A stretch of DNA of 64,000 nt from Xenorhabdus doucetiae (lineage in GTDB: Bacteria; Pseudomonadota; Gammaproteobacteria; Enterobacterales; Enterobacteriaceae). The notes under the pieces were generated by a model. The model ran no database searches. It had not been told where the DNA came from and was given only the letters and a program-made list of their open reading frames with translations. Location of the stretch: assembly GCF_000968195.1 (NCBI RefSeq), contig NZ_FO704550.1, positions 186,001-250,000 of the forward strand, given 5' to 3'. Positions 47,339 through 56,013 of the stretch are shown here, piece after piece. The position numbers were made by a program, and so were the translations under genes. Each line of letters starts with the position of its first letter. The stretch's first letter is position 1.

Positions 47339-48727
47339 CCTATATGGACGCCCCCGGTTGTGCAAGCATTGAGTCGATACGGTTTGCTACCATATATCCG
47401 GCGTCATAAAGGGCTTATTTGCCCGCGCCATGATGTCATCCGCACCCTGTTTCCTTCTCAGCCGTCATCGGTATATGACTACCTAGGTTTTACTCAGGTT
47501 ATTGCAGGGCCGATAGCCGTTTTTTCATCAGTGTTTGCAAACTCGGTTAAAGCGTCTGTTTCAATTCACTTAATTCAATTAATTCAATTAATTCAATTAA
47601 TTCAATTAATTCAATTAATGGATAGCAAAAGCTTTTTTCATATCATAATCAACCTCATCTGTCAGAATACGCCAGATAATTCGGGTCAGCTTGTTAGCTA
47701 AAGCAACTATGGCTTTCATGGGGCCACATCGGGTAATCCGTGTTCTTAGCCACTCGCCTAAAGGATCATCCCGTTTTTGCACGCCCTGCATCATCGCTCG
47801 GGCACCATGAATAATTAACGTTCGGAGATGACGGTTGCCATGTTTGCTCAGAGAAGAAAGACGGCTTTTCCCGCCCGAACTGTGTTGCCGGGGAACCAAA
47901 CCACACCAGGCTGATAACTGCCGGCCATGAGTAAATTGGGATGCGTTGACGTCACTCACGAAAGCCGCCGCAATCAGGGGACCAACACCGGGAATAGTCA
48001 GCAAGTGCCCATACCCTGCTTGCTGACGGGAAAGCGCCGTAATTTCGTTATCCATTTCATGAATGCTGACGTTCAAATTCTGCAGATCTTCCCACAGCGT
48101 ATGCAATAAACGACGCAGCACACAAGACAGAGCATTATCACCTTCTTCCAGAATATCAGGGAGGTGCTGTTGGAGTTTCTGAATCCCCACAGGCACAATT
48201 ATTCCCTGCTCAGCGAGAAAGGCCCTGATTTGATTAGCAAGAGCAGTACGCTGTTCCACCATGAGCTGACGGGCACGGCGCAGTGCTTTGATATCTTGCT
48301 GTTCTACGGTTTTGATGGGAACAAAATGGAGACCGGGCCGGCAGGCCGTTTCACAGATAGCCAACGCATCATTGGCATCGTTTTTTTGATGATGGCTGAA
48401 AGCTTTTACATGCTGGGTGGGAACAATTCGGACATGATAGCCCATAGACTGCAACGTCCGTCCCCAATAATGAGAAGTGGCACAGGCTTCCATAGCGATG
48501 AGGGTTTCAGGTGGAAAAGCCCGTATGGCATCAAGAAATTTCTGTCGTGAAATTTTTCGGTTCGAAGCAACAGAACCGTCTTCCATCCAGACACAAACTT
48601 GAAAGACATTTTTAGCGAGGTCAATACCCACTACTTTGATCGTACTCATGAGATGTTCTCCCGAAATTCAGTGCATCGGATAAAAGATGGCACTATTTTC
48701 CATTGAAAAAGGGGGCGTCCATCACAT
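47339..48727 (-). mobile_element. IS110/IS1111-type element, left-arm copy
   Basis: Subterminal repeats TGGACGCCCCC / GGGGGCGTCCA, characteristic of the IS1111 group, lie a few bases inside both junctions with the IS982 gene. The length is about 1389 bp. Bases 47573-47617 hold five tandem copies of a 9-base unit (TAATTGAAT in the element's orientation) directly after the transposase stop. Confidence 0.85.
47615..48649 (-). CDS. IS110-family transposase (IS1111 group)
   Basis: It has 344 residues. The N-terminal DEDD RuvC-like domain starts VVGIDLAKNVFQVCVW, with HQKNDANDALAICE near 92-105. The C-terminal transposase-20 domain includes LLTIPGVGPLIAAAFVSDV (about 218) and AWCGLVPRQHSSGGK (about 250). 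The frame is intact. It has DDPLGEW where the right-arm copy has DDSLGEW (base 47764 versus 61714). Confidence 0.9.
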   Translation of the reverse strand: MSTIKVVGIDLAKNVFQVCVWMEDGSVASNRKISRQKFLDAIRAFPPETLIAMEACATSHYWGRTLQSMGYHVRIVPTQHVKAFSHHQKNDANDALAICETACRPGLHFVPIKTVEQQDIKALRRARQLMVEQRTALANQIRAFLAEQGIIVPVGIQKLQQHLPDILEEGDNALSCVLRRLLHTLWEDLQNLNVSIHEMDNEITALSRQQAGYGHLLTIPGVGPLIAAAFVSDVNASQFTHGRQLSAWCGLVPRQHSSGGKSRLSSLSKHGNRHLRTLIIHGARAMMQGVQKRDDPLGEWLRTRITRCGPMKAIVALANKLTRIIWRILTDEVDYDMKKAFAIH

Positions 48728-49127
48728 CAGCCCATTGAGGTTTTTCCTCGCTGTGCTACCCCCTCAAACACCTTATGCCGGGGAATACGGATGTTATGAC
48801 ACACACGTAAACTCGTGGAATCAATAAAAGCAATTCCCGTAGGTTTTCCTTTTAATTGAGTCAGATAACTGCACAATGGAACCAAAACAGAAGGCGCGAC
48901 ACTGACAAAACAGGTATAACTGAGCAAGGTGGGAAAATCGTGATGATGATATTTCCAAATATGATCCAGATAAAAATGTTTAAAATTACGGTAATGCGAC
49001 AGGTGAAAGAGGATTAATATAGTCATAATTTCACTGTGATACATGTGACCTTGCCTGCGCCGTAGGCGATACCCGTTGTCAAGACAAAATTGCGTCCATT
49101 GAGGCATGAAAAAACGACAAAAGTGGT

Positions 49128-49874
49128 GAGTAGACCTACCCAGTCACCCGGGCAGGCCCCTCCTCAGAACCGGACGTGCAGAACTACCGCATCCGGCTCC
49201 CGACAGATCCTAGTCGTCACACCTATTCAGCAAGAATTGAACATTGAATGGACTTTCCAGCTTGAAGGATAACCCAGCAGTTTCAGGATCAGCGTCAGCT
49301 TTTCCCACGTTAGCCCCCGACGTCCTCCCTTCCGATTTAACCATCGGTAAAGTATCCGCTTGCTTTGGCAGATAAACTGCCCAATTCGCCTCTGGTTGTC
49401 AGAAATACCGTGATAATTTATCCAGCCTCTGATTACCCTGATGACTGTAGCTAGGACAAACCTTTTGTCAGGGGTATTCAGGTTCTTCCAGAGGAAGTCC
49501 CTGAGTCCCTTCAATTTGGCGGCGAAACGGTCTTTCCGGCTGCGGTATTTCAGTCGCCAGAAACCTTTTCGCGATTTACCCCAATAGCAGGTAAACCCCA
49601 GAAAGTTGAACGTTGGCAAACGCCTGCCCGACTGATTGGCTCTCATTGCGGCAATGTGTCCCGCAGGGATTAGCTGCGATTTGTCATCGTGCAACTCCAG
49701 ACCGTATTTATTCAGTCGTTTAGGCAGCACCTTATAAAAGCGTTTCGCCTCGTTAAGGAATTCAAAGGTAAATACCATATCATCAGCATATCTCACTATC
49801 TCTGCCCGACCGTGAATGTGTGAACGGCTGATTTCATCAAACCATTCGTCTATCACATGGTGCAGGTAGATATT
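49128..49874 (-). mobile_element. Group II intron, 3' portion (left arm)
   Basis: The 3' part of a retrotransposing intron sits in the IS982 gene. The domain V hairpin is at 49167-49199 (GAGCCGGATGCGG, loop, CGTCCGGTTC on the minus strand), followed by domain VI and the exon. The 5' ribozyme half and the RT N-terminus are gone, so it cannot splice or move. Confidence 0.8.
49227..49874 (-). pseudogene. Group II intron reverse transcriptase/maturase, C-terminal part
   Basis: It starts in the RT core at NIYLHHVIDEWFDE, contains the catalytic YADD box (EIVRYADDMVFTF), the thumb/maturase region (PTFNFLGFTCYWGKSRKGFW) and the end GYPSSWKVHSMF. The first dozen codons of the apparent frame (MQALSRYGLLPY) come from an IS1111-type end. 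About 215 residues remain of the usual 420-600. Confidence 0.85.
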
Positions 49875-49926
49875 GTATGGTAGCAAACCGTATCGACTCA
49901 ATGCTTGCACAACCGGGGGCGTCCAT
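49875..49926 (+). repeat. IS1111-type element right-end remnant (left arm)
   Basis: About 50 bases identical to the right end of the element at 47339 (GGGGGCGTCCA and the adjoining TTGTGCAAGCATTGAGTCG). They join the IS982b fragment to the group II intron, so the rest of this second copy was deleted. Confidence 0.75.
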
Positions 49927-50385
49927 ATATGGTTTTAGGGTTTTAAACTTCATTTGGTCATTAATGATTGTGGTGAGCTTTTATCCGTTAAATTAACCCT
50001 AGGGAATACGGATGACCGCGAACCCATTAAGGAATTGGTGAAGGGATTATCCGGGCATTTGTATGGTGATAAAGGGTATTTATCACAGGAGTTATGGGAT
50101 GAATTGAAAGAGGAAGGCATGACACTCATTACCAACGTTCGTCGTAATATGAAAACGAAGTTTTTGTCACTTTGGGATAAGGTGATGTTAAGAAAACGGT
50201 TTTTAATAGAAACCGTCAATGATCAATTGAAAAATATTTCTCAGATAGAACACTCAAGACATCGGAGTGTTATCGGCTTTTTGTTGGAGGTCGTATCAGG
50301 CTTAATTGCTTATACGTTCCAACCGAAAAAGCCGAGCTTAGGTTTACGTGATCGGGAAATCGCTGTGCTTAAACAGAGTTGAGGT
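49927..50385 (+). pseudogene. IS982-family transposase b, 3' part (left arm)
   Basis: The C-terminal ~142 residues read in frame (VINDCGELLSVKLTLGNTDD, LYGDKGYLSQELWDEL, NDQLKNISQIEHSRH) to the stop at 50382. They diverge clearly from the other IS982 here. The 5' half was lost at the IS1111 junction, which is at the same gene position as in the other IS982. Confidence 0.85.
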
Positions 50386-50400
50386 TAATTAAAAATAAAT

Positions 50401-51669
50401 TCATTCGTTTGGAAAAGCATCAGGATACTTTAATTTGTAATAAGGTATTGCTTTATCTTCTACTATCTTTTGACCTAAGAGACCTTTTATATTAGGTATC
50501 TTACAAAAAAGAAAAGAAGCAAAAATTATGACCACTCCGAAAATTAAAACTGAATTTTTAGCACCTAACCATGTGATAAGTAAGCCGCATAGTGATGATC
50601 CTAAGGGGATACTTATTTGGGATATAAATAATACGAAAGCTTCAATCCTTGAGCGATAGCGATCTGGAATAGCGGAGGCTCTGGAAGAAGAGACAATAAC
50701 ATTGAACTGAGCTACACCCGATCCAGCAATAAAAACAAGAAAGTAAAGCACATAGCTATTAGAAGCGAAGGCTGATAAAACAAGGCTACATCCCAAAATT
50801 ATGACACCCAATAAACATAAATGAAAATTCATTGAGCTATTAAGATTTATGAGAGTTATCACGAAACTGCCAAATATCACTCCAGCACCAAACAAGGCCA
50901 GAAGAAAACCAAGTTCATAAGATGTGAAATGATAAAATTTTACAACCAACAACGGCATAGCTATATTTAGATAAGGAGTAATAAAAAAGTTTAGCAACAT
51001 CATAAATAATGCAATATTTAATTCAGTTGGCACTTTTCTTACAGCAGCAAAACCCAGTTTAGTATCTTCATACCATCCAATGAAACTAAGCGATTTAGTT
51101 TCATTGGCTTTATAATCGACAGGTAATTTTATATACATTAAAATTGCAATAGCAGAAAAACTTAGCAATAAAATAGTCATTAAACCTTCACCGGAAAATG
51201 ATAAAAATACCCCACCTAAACTCGGACCAACAAATAAAGTCAAAGACATTACGATAGACCTAATTTTAAAAAATTTTACTAAATCTTTCTTTTTGTCAAC
51301 TAGATATGCAGAATAACTTATAGAAGACACAGTGAATATCATCGCTCCAATAGATAACATAAGAGAAATGGAAAAGATCACTAATTCAGAATAGTTATCA
51401 TGGCCTAGGTATAACATGGCGACCGCTATTAAAGTGACAATTGAACCTAATAAAGAAACTTTAAATTTCGAACTAGTATCCACTAGTGCACCAGCAAACG
51501 GCATTGAAATCGTATAAACCCACCAATATAAACCTACAACATAAGATATAAATAAGGGACCTTTAGGAATTGAGAGCCAAGTGAGTAAGAAAAAAGCACC
51601 TCTGTTGGCTGTCATAATTGAGAACGTCACTAACTGAAACAAATTGAATCTGGATAGAATGGTTGACAT
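50401..51669 (-). CDS. MFS transporter linked to the aaRS/ATP-grasp cluster, left-arm copy
   Basis: It has 422 residues and about 12 hydrophobic helices, and is identical in sequence to 57809-59077. The start is MSTILSRFNLFQLVTFSIMT, directly after a GGGGGGAAAGG stretch; a TTG 10 codons upstream is less likely. The motif-A-like loop FAGALVDTSSKFKVS lies near 60-75. It is AT-rich, unlike the flanking IS genes. This copy follows only the 3' scrap of the ATP-grasp gene. It is a likely product exporter or self-protection pump (inference). Confidence 0.82.
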   Translation of the reverse strand: MSTILSRFNLFQLVTFSIMTANRGAFFLLTWLSIPKGPLFISYVVGLYWWVYTISMPFAGALVDTSSKFKVSLLGSIVTLIAVAMLYLGHDNYSELVIFSISLMLSIGAMIFTVSSISYSAYLVDKKKDLVKFFKIRSIVMSLTLFVGPSLGGVFLSFSGEGLMTILLLSFSAIAILMYIKLPVDYKANETKSLSFIGWYEDTKLGFAAVRKVPTELNIALFMMLLNFFITPYLNIAMPLLVVKFYHFTSYELGFLLALFGAGVIFGSFVITLINLNSSMNFHLCLLGVIILGCSLVLSAFASNSYVLYFLVFIAGSGVAQFNVIVSSSRASAIPDRYRSRIEAFVLFISQISIPLGSSLCGLLITWLGAKNSVLIFGVVIIFASFLFCKIPNIKGLLGQKIVEDKAIPYYKLKYPDAFPNE

Positions 51670-51695
51670 CCTTTCCCCCCATGATGGAATTGAAT

Positions 51696-51848
51696 TCAAG
51701 AAATGATAAAATAAAAATCAACCACAAATTTATTCACATCGTCATCTAACATTGATTTATCTTTACTTCTGAAGACGAAAAAGCAAGTATAATCTAATGC
51801 AACTCCTGCATGTATGGTATCACCCACATTTTTCCTGAGTATAACATC
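51696..51848 (-). pseudogene. ATP-grasp ligase, C-terminal scrap (left arm)
   Basis: Fifty codons from DVILRKNVGDTIHAGVALDY to FYFIIS and a stop match the C-terminal lobe of the ATP-grasp gene at 54371. It is a duplicate of 57630-57782 and has no N-terminal part on this side. Confidence 0.75.
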
Positions 51849-51850
51849 TA

Positions 51851-52931
51851 AGTACTCAAGAGAAATTAATTGCAAATTGGTTACCATAACCGCCCAATAA
51901 CGTATTTAATTCATTCTCCATTGTCTCCTGAGTCCAAGTGATAAAACGTCGCCAATGGTATTTGGCTTGTTTCCAGACGATTTCAATCAAATTCAGCTCT
52001 GGGCTGTAGGCGGGAAGGTAGAATAAAAACAGGTTGTGTTCTCGTAACCAGCTATTTCTGATTTTTTCTTCAATCCCGTGATGGATACGCGCATTATCCA
52101 ACACTAAAAATGTCAGGCGGTTGTCCCCTTGTTGGGCGAGCTGCTCTAAAAAATCAATCACGTCATCTCGCGTGATACTGCCTGACGTTGTCTGGTAAAA
52201 CAGCGTGTTATCCGTGTAATTTAACGCCCCCAGAACTGACCGCCTGTCATGCTCTTGAGGCTCAGTTTCATGGGGCTTACCCCGTGGACTCCATCCATAT
52301 TGCACCGGAGGAGATGCGGCAAAACCCGCCTCATCAAAATAGACCAAACGGTAATGGCCTAACTGTGCTCCAGCCTTAATTTTATTCAGCAAGGCGGATT
52401 TGTTAGCAAACTCCGTTTCGTTGCGCTTTTTTTAAGCGATAGACGGGTGCGTTTATAGGTGAGCCCCTGCTTTTTCAGGGTATTTGCCAGCGTTTCAAGC
52501 GTACAAGGCAGGGGCCCATGCTTTGCCTCAACGCACTGGGCTATCCGTGCGAGAGTTAGGGACTCTGCACAGGCAGCTTCGACCGCAGTGGCAATCATTT
52601 CAGGCGTCATAGCGAGATACCGGCCTCCAGCATGACCGCCTAATAATCCCGCTATCCCTGAATTGTGCCACATGTGAACCCAATTATAGATAACCCGGAG
52701 ACTGCATCCTATTTCAGCGGTGATCTGGGACGGCTTGCTCCCTCTGGCAAGCATGAGCAAACCCGTTCCTCGCGTACGGATATCCCGGTGGGGATGATTC
52801 AAAGCGAGTTGTTGCAATGTTATTCGTTCAGGCTCAGAAAGTATTATCTTCGATTTCATAAGGACAGGCAGAAAATCAGGTTATCGTGTTATCGATTGTA
52901 ACAGTAATGCAGATAGTTTATCTGATTAACT
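51851..52931 (-). mobile_element. IS630-family element ISc, left-arm copy (intact)
   Basis: It is about 1081 bp, flanked by TA at 51849-51850 and 52932-52933, with imperfect end repeats (AGTTAATCAGATAAAC / AGTACTCAAGAGAAA). Its inner edge is exactly where arm identity stops. Confidence 0.8.
51856..52859 (-). CDS. IS630-family transposase (ISc), expressed by -1 frameshift
   Basis: The first frame (52859-52386, 157 aa) has helix-turn-helix domains (RGSKPSQITAEIGCSLRVIY). A seven-A slippery run near 52425-52435 allows a -1 shift into the second frame, giving LKKRNETEFANKSALL and then the DDE domain: LVYFDEAGFAASPP, TFLVLDNARIHHG, LPAYSPELNLIEIVW. The fusion would be about 340 residues, the usual IS630 length, so this copy is probably functional. 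Confidence 0.85.
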
Positions 52932-52998
52932 TAATTTTGTGACCTCCTAGAATTTAAATATATAATATTGATCTTTATAATGTAGATGGTATATAGGG

Positions 52999-54222
52999 AT
53001 GACTTTCAGAATAAAGTCATCCTATTCTTACCCATTGGATACACTTAATATAAAAAATTACTTTAGAAGGAGGTTCGACTTGCGATTATCAAAACAGTTG
53101 TTTCCTGATAAATACAGATTACCTAAACTTATAGACGAAAACTCCACAAGATCATTATTAAATTCTGGACCATTCTATCAAATGGTCGAGCGCGGTTTAC
53201 CATTATTCTTACCTATTGGTAATAAAATAATGACAGCCATTGAACAATCTTGCATCAAGGAAGCTGAGTTATTTGATTATAACCATATAGACATGACACA
53301 AATGATCCCAACAAATATTCTTTCTTTGGGAGAACAATTTAGTGAGGGTTTTCTAGATCAGTTTATTTTTCTTAAAGGGAAAATGGAGCGCTACCATTTG
53401 CTGTCTACCCCAGAACCTTTACTGCTAAATTTTATGAGGGAAGGACTTCTAAGTTATAGACAGCTTCCACTAAAAATGATGTTTTCGGCAAAATTTTACC
53501 GACAACTGAGCCAAGTACATAGTATTCTTAAGACTCGTGAATTTAAAATGCTTGCTGGAGCTTGTTTATATGAGTTCAACAAAAATTCACAGTCATTCAA
53601 ACATTTGTTTCATGACTATATGTTGCATTTGTCTGATCTTTACTCTTTACCAATAGAATATAAGATAAATCATGATAAAAAATTCAATGAATACTTTTAC
53701 TTACATCCAGACGGGGATGAAAAATATGGAGATGTTTCCGCAATAAGTCTTTCCATGGCTTATGAGTACGGACAAGATAAGAAAGTATACGCTCGATATT
53801 GCAGTAAAGATAATAAAAAAATGAACGCAAAATTTGTTACGTTTGGGCTTGGGTTGCAAAGACTTTTCTTTGCAATACTCGATAATTGTAGAGATAAAAA
53901 GGGATTTAATATTCCTAAGCATTTACGTCCATTTGATATATGTATAATACCGCAACGGAGCGAAGATTTGAAATACTGTCAAGAGTTGGTAAATATTCTT
54001 CATACTCCACCTGATCGTGTCCTAATAGACGACCGTAGTAAAGTAAAATCGTCTGATAAGGAGCGTTTTGCTGATTACCTCGGTATACCTCAAAAACTAT
54101 TAATTCATAAACATGAAGTTATAGTTTCTCACAGGGACTCCGATACATTGCTCAAAGAGGCTTTCCAATTATCACAAGTAAAAGGGGGGGGTAATTCCAT
54201 TTTCCACATCAAATTATTTTAA
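52999..54222 (+). CDS. Prolyl-tRNA-synthetase-like class II aaRS paralogue
   Basis: It has 407 residues, while full bacterial ProRS has about 570. Class II motif 1 is in GPFYQMVERGLPLFLPIGNK (about 57-76). STPEPLLLNFMREGLLSYRQ (about 133-152) corresponds to the ProRS TxE/substrate segment. Motif 2 is KFYRQL..KTREFKML (about 164-186), keeping the Arg but with Leu in place of the usual Glu of FRxE. Motif 3 is FGLGLQRLFFAIL (about 276-288). An anticodon-binding-like domain follows (FDICIIPQ; VLIDDRSK; FADYLGIPQK). The editing insertion is absent. It may activate an amino acid for a pathway, charge tRNA for one, or be a resistant ProRS. It is AT-rich, and an AGGG site precedes the ATG. Confidence 0.8.
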   Translation: MTFRIKSSYSYPLDTLNIKNYFRRRFDLRLSKQLFPDKYRLPKLIDENSTRSLLNSGPFYQMVERGLPLFLPIGNKIMTAIEQSCIKEAELFDYNHIDMTQMIPTNILSLGEQFSEGFLDQFIFLKGKMERYHLLSTPEPLLLNFMREGLLSYRQLPLKMMFSAKFYRQLSQVHSILKTREFKMLAGACLYEFNKNSQSFKHLFHDYMLHLSDLYSLPIEYKINHDKKFNEYFYLHPDGDEKYGDVSAISLSMAYEYGQDKKVYARYCSKDNKKMNAKFVTFGLGLQRLFFAILDNCRDKKGFNIPKHLRPFDICIIPQRSEDLKYCQELVNILHTPPDRVLIDDRSKVKSSDKERFADYLGIPQKLLIHKHEVIVSHRDSDTLLKEAFQLSQVKGGGNSIFHIKLF

Positions 54223-54370
54223 TAAATTCAATATTAGATGAATTTTTATAATGACACTATTTATTGCTTTATCCTTTAATTCTTTATCACTAAACGTTTT
54301 CTAACTCTAAGAGAGTTTTACTTTCTGTGGCGAAATATCAAGTAACTTTTAAAAAAATTTGAGGTTTTTT

Positions 54371-55441
54371 ATGTTTCTGATTTGTAATTATTGGTTTGAT
54401 ATATACAAGGCTCTTGATTCTTTGGGCCAAAACTACATAGCTATTATTGAGAGTTGTAATGTTCATAATGTACATTCCTCTCACGAAATTACTGGTTGTA
54501 TGAAAGGAAAATTCATAATTCCCACTATAGACAGTATAGAATCACTCACGAGTATTGTGAACACAATCAAACTTAGCGGTTTAGATATTGAGCGTGTCAT
54601 ATCTATAGGAGAATTGAGTCAGTACAGTGCTGGCTTCTTAACTGATCAACTTAAATGTGGAGGATTATCATTTGATGCAATAAATTTGACCAGAGACAAA
54701 CGGTTGATGAAAACTAAGTTTAAAGAATTAGGTTTGCCCTGTGCTAATTTTTATAGTTACCAGGATAACAATCATTTTAGTATGTTTAGTTATCCTTTAG
54801 TCGCCAAGCCAGCATGTGGTTTTGCATTGTTTAATACAAAACTAATGCATAATAGTGATCAACTGAACGATTACGTAAATAATTTCAAAGAATTCAAAGA
54901 CCCTCATCTAATTTCAAATGCTATAATTATTGAAGATTTTGTCGATGGGGATGAGTACGTTGCAGACTGTTTTATCAGTTCCAATCAGGTTATGTTTCTA
55001 TCAATATCAAAAGATAATCTTCCGTGCATGAATGTCACTAATGAAGCTGTGAGATTTGATAGTGCAGAGTATCTTAATATCAAGCTTAATAGTGAGTTGT
55101 ATAAGTGTATTCACAACTACTATTCCAAAATTATAAGCGGTTTCAATATTAATGCATGTATTTGCCATATGGAATTGTTCATAAATAAGTCTGGTGAGGT
55201 TATTGTTTCCGAGGTAGCCACCAGACCCGGTGGTAGTCATTTTAATCACTTGGCAAAACATGTTTATGGTAAAACACTTTATGAGATTTGGTTTGAAGGT
55301 ATACTTAATCCTAATGAGGAGATTTTACATGAGTTAGAGCCTGATGATTTTTTTACTATTGTAAACATGATTCCCCAGGAAAATGGAAAGCTTGCTAGCT
55401 TGCCAACTTTAAATTCATTATCTGATTACAGAACTTTGGTA
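54371..55441 (+). pseudogene. ATP-grasp carboxylate-amine ligase, N-terminal 357 codons (split by ISc)
   Basis: ATP-grasp ligases join a carboxylate to an amine through an acyl phosphate, as in BacD-type L-amino-acid ligases. The start is MFLICNYWFDIYKALDSLGQ, with GAGG 7 bases before the ATG. Visible features are LTRDKRLMKTKFKELGLP (about 108-125), YPLVAKPACGFALFNT (about 142-157), IIIEDFVDGDEYVAD (about 185-199), and ELFINKSGEVIVSEVATRPGGS (about 268-289), the Mg/ATP site. At 55440-55441 (TA) ISc interrupts it. The last 50 codons resume in frame at 57630, giving 407 aa, usual for the family. As it stands the protein ends after one extra residue and lacks its C-terminal lobe. Confidence 0.85.
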
Positions 55442-56013
55442 AGTTAATCAGATAAACTATCTGCATTACTGTTACAATCGATAACACGATAACCTGATTT
55501 TCTGCCTGTCCTTATGAAATCGAAGATAATACTTTCTGAGCCTGAACGAATAACATTGCAACAACTCGCTTTGAATCATCCCCACCGGGATATCCGTACG
55601 CGAGGAACGGGTTTGCTCATGCTTGCCAGAGGGAGCAAGCCGTCCCAGATCACCGCTGAAATAGGATGCAGTCTCCGGGTTATCTATAATTGGGTTCACA
55701 TGTGGCACAATTCAGGGATAGCGGGATTATTAGGCGGTCATGCTGGAGGCCGGTATCTCGCTATGACGCCTGAAATGATTGCCACTGCGGTCGAAGCTGC
55801 CTGTGCAGAGTCCCTAACTCTCGCACGGATAGCCCAGTGCGTTGAGGCAAAGCATGGGCCCCTGCCTTGTACGCTTGAAACGCTGGCAAATACCCTGAAA
55901 AAGCAGGGGCTCACCTATAAACGCACCCGTCTATCGCTTAAAAAAAGCGCAACGAAACGGAGTTTGCTAACAAATCCGCCTTGCTGAATAAAATTAAGGC
56001 TGGAGCACAGTTA

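Larger units (their letters stand above)
46888..49126 (-). pseudogene. IS982-family transposase, interrupted twice (left arm)
   Basis: Read on the minus strand, the gene continues from the group II intron edge (FCRFFMPQWTQFCLDNGYRL, from about 49126) to GKTSMG at 48728. It is interrupted by an IS1111-type element and resumes at about 47338 as GFYGFKLHLVVNHQGE to the stop at 46888 (KRFIIETINGQLKEISQIEH is the C-terminal IS982 signature). The 5' end is missing. Confidence 0.85.
45478..52933 (+). repeat. Left arm of a large inverted repeat
   Basis: It mirrors 55440-64000. Paired positions sum to 109478 outside ISb and 108373 inside it; the 1105-base difference equals ISb plus its TA duplication. 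It may extend left to the IS701 end at 45289 or beyond, outside what the window can show. Confidence 0.95.

Noticed and set aside
47563..47618. Tandem 9-base TAATTGAAT units that look like a short repeat array (also 61861-61905)
   Set aside because: Only five contiguous copies without spacers, directly after an IS110-family transposase stop. This is an element-internal tandem repeat, not a CRISPR.
47360..47701. A 113-codon frame starting MQALSRYGLLPY (also at 61777-62118)
   Set aside because: It runs through the non-coding right end and tandem repeats of the IS1111-type element in the opposite direction and has no recognisable similarity.
49875..49910. MQALSRYGLLPY as the natural start of the group II RT
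   Set aside because: These codons come from an IS1111-type end; true RT sequence begins at NIYLHHV.
54302..54320. Small hairpin (ACTCT-AAG-AGAGT type) between the aaRS-like and ATP-grasp genes
   Set aside because: The stem is short and AT-rich with a weak tail; not convincing as a terminator.
52934..55439. The centre as a classical composite transposon with ISc at both ends
   Set aside because: The right ISc is inside the ATP-grasp gene and the genes beyond it are duplicated, so the structure is better explained by insertion plus inverted duplication. I see no common target duplication outside the pair.
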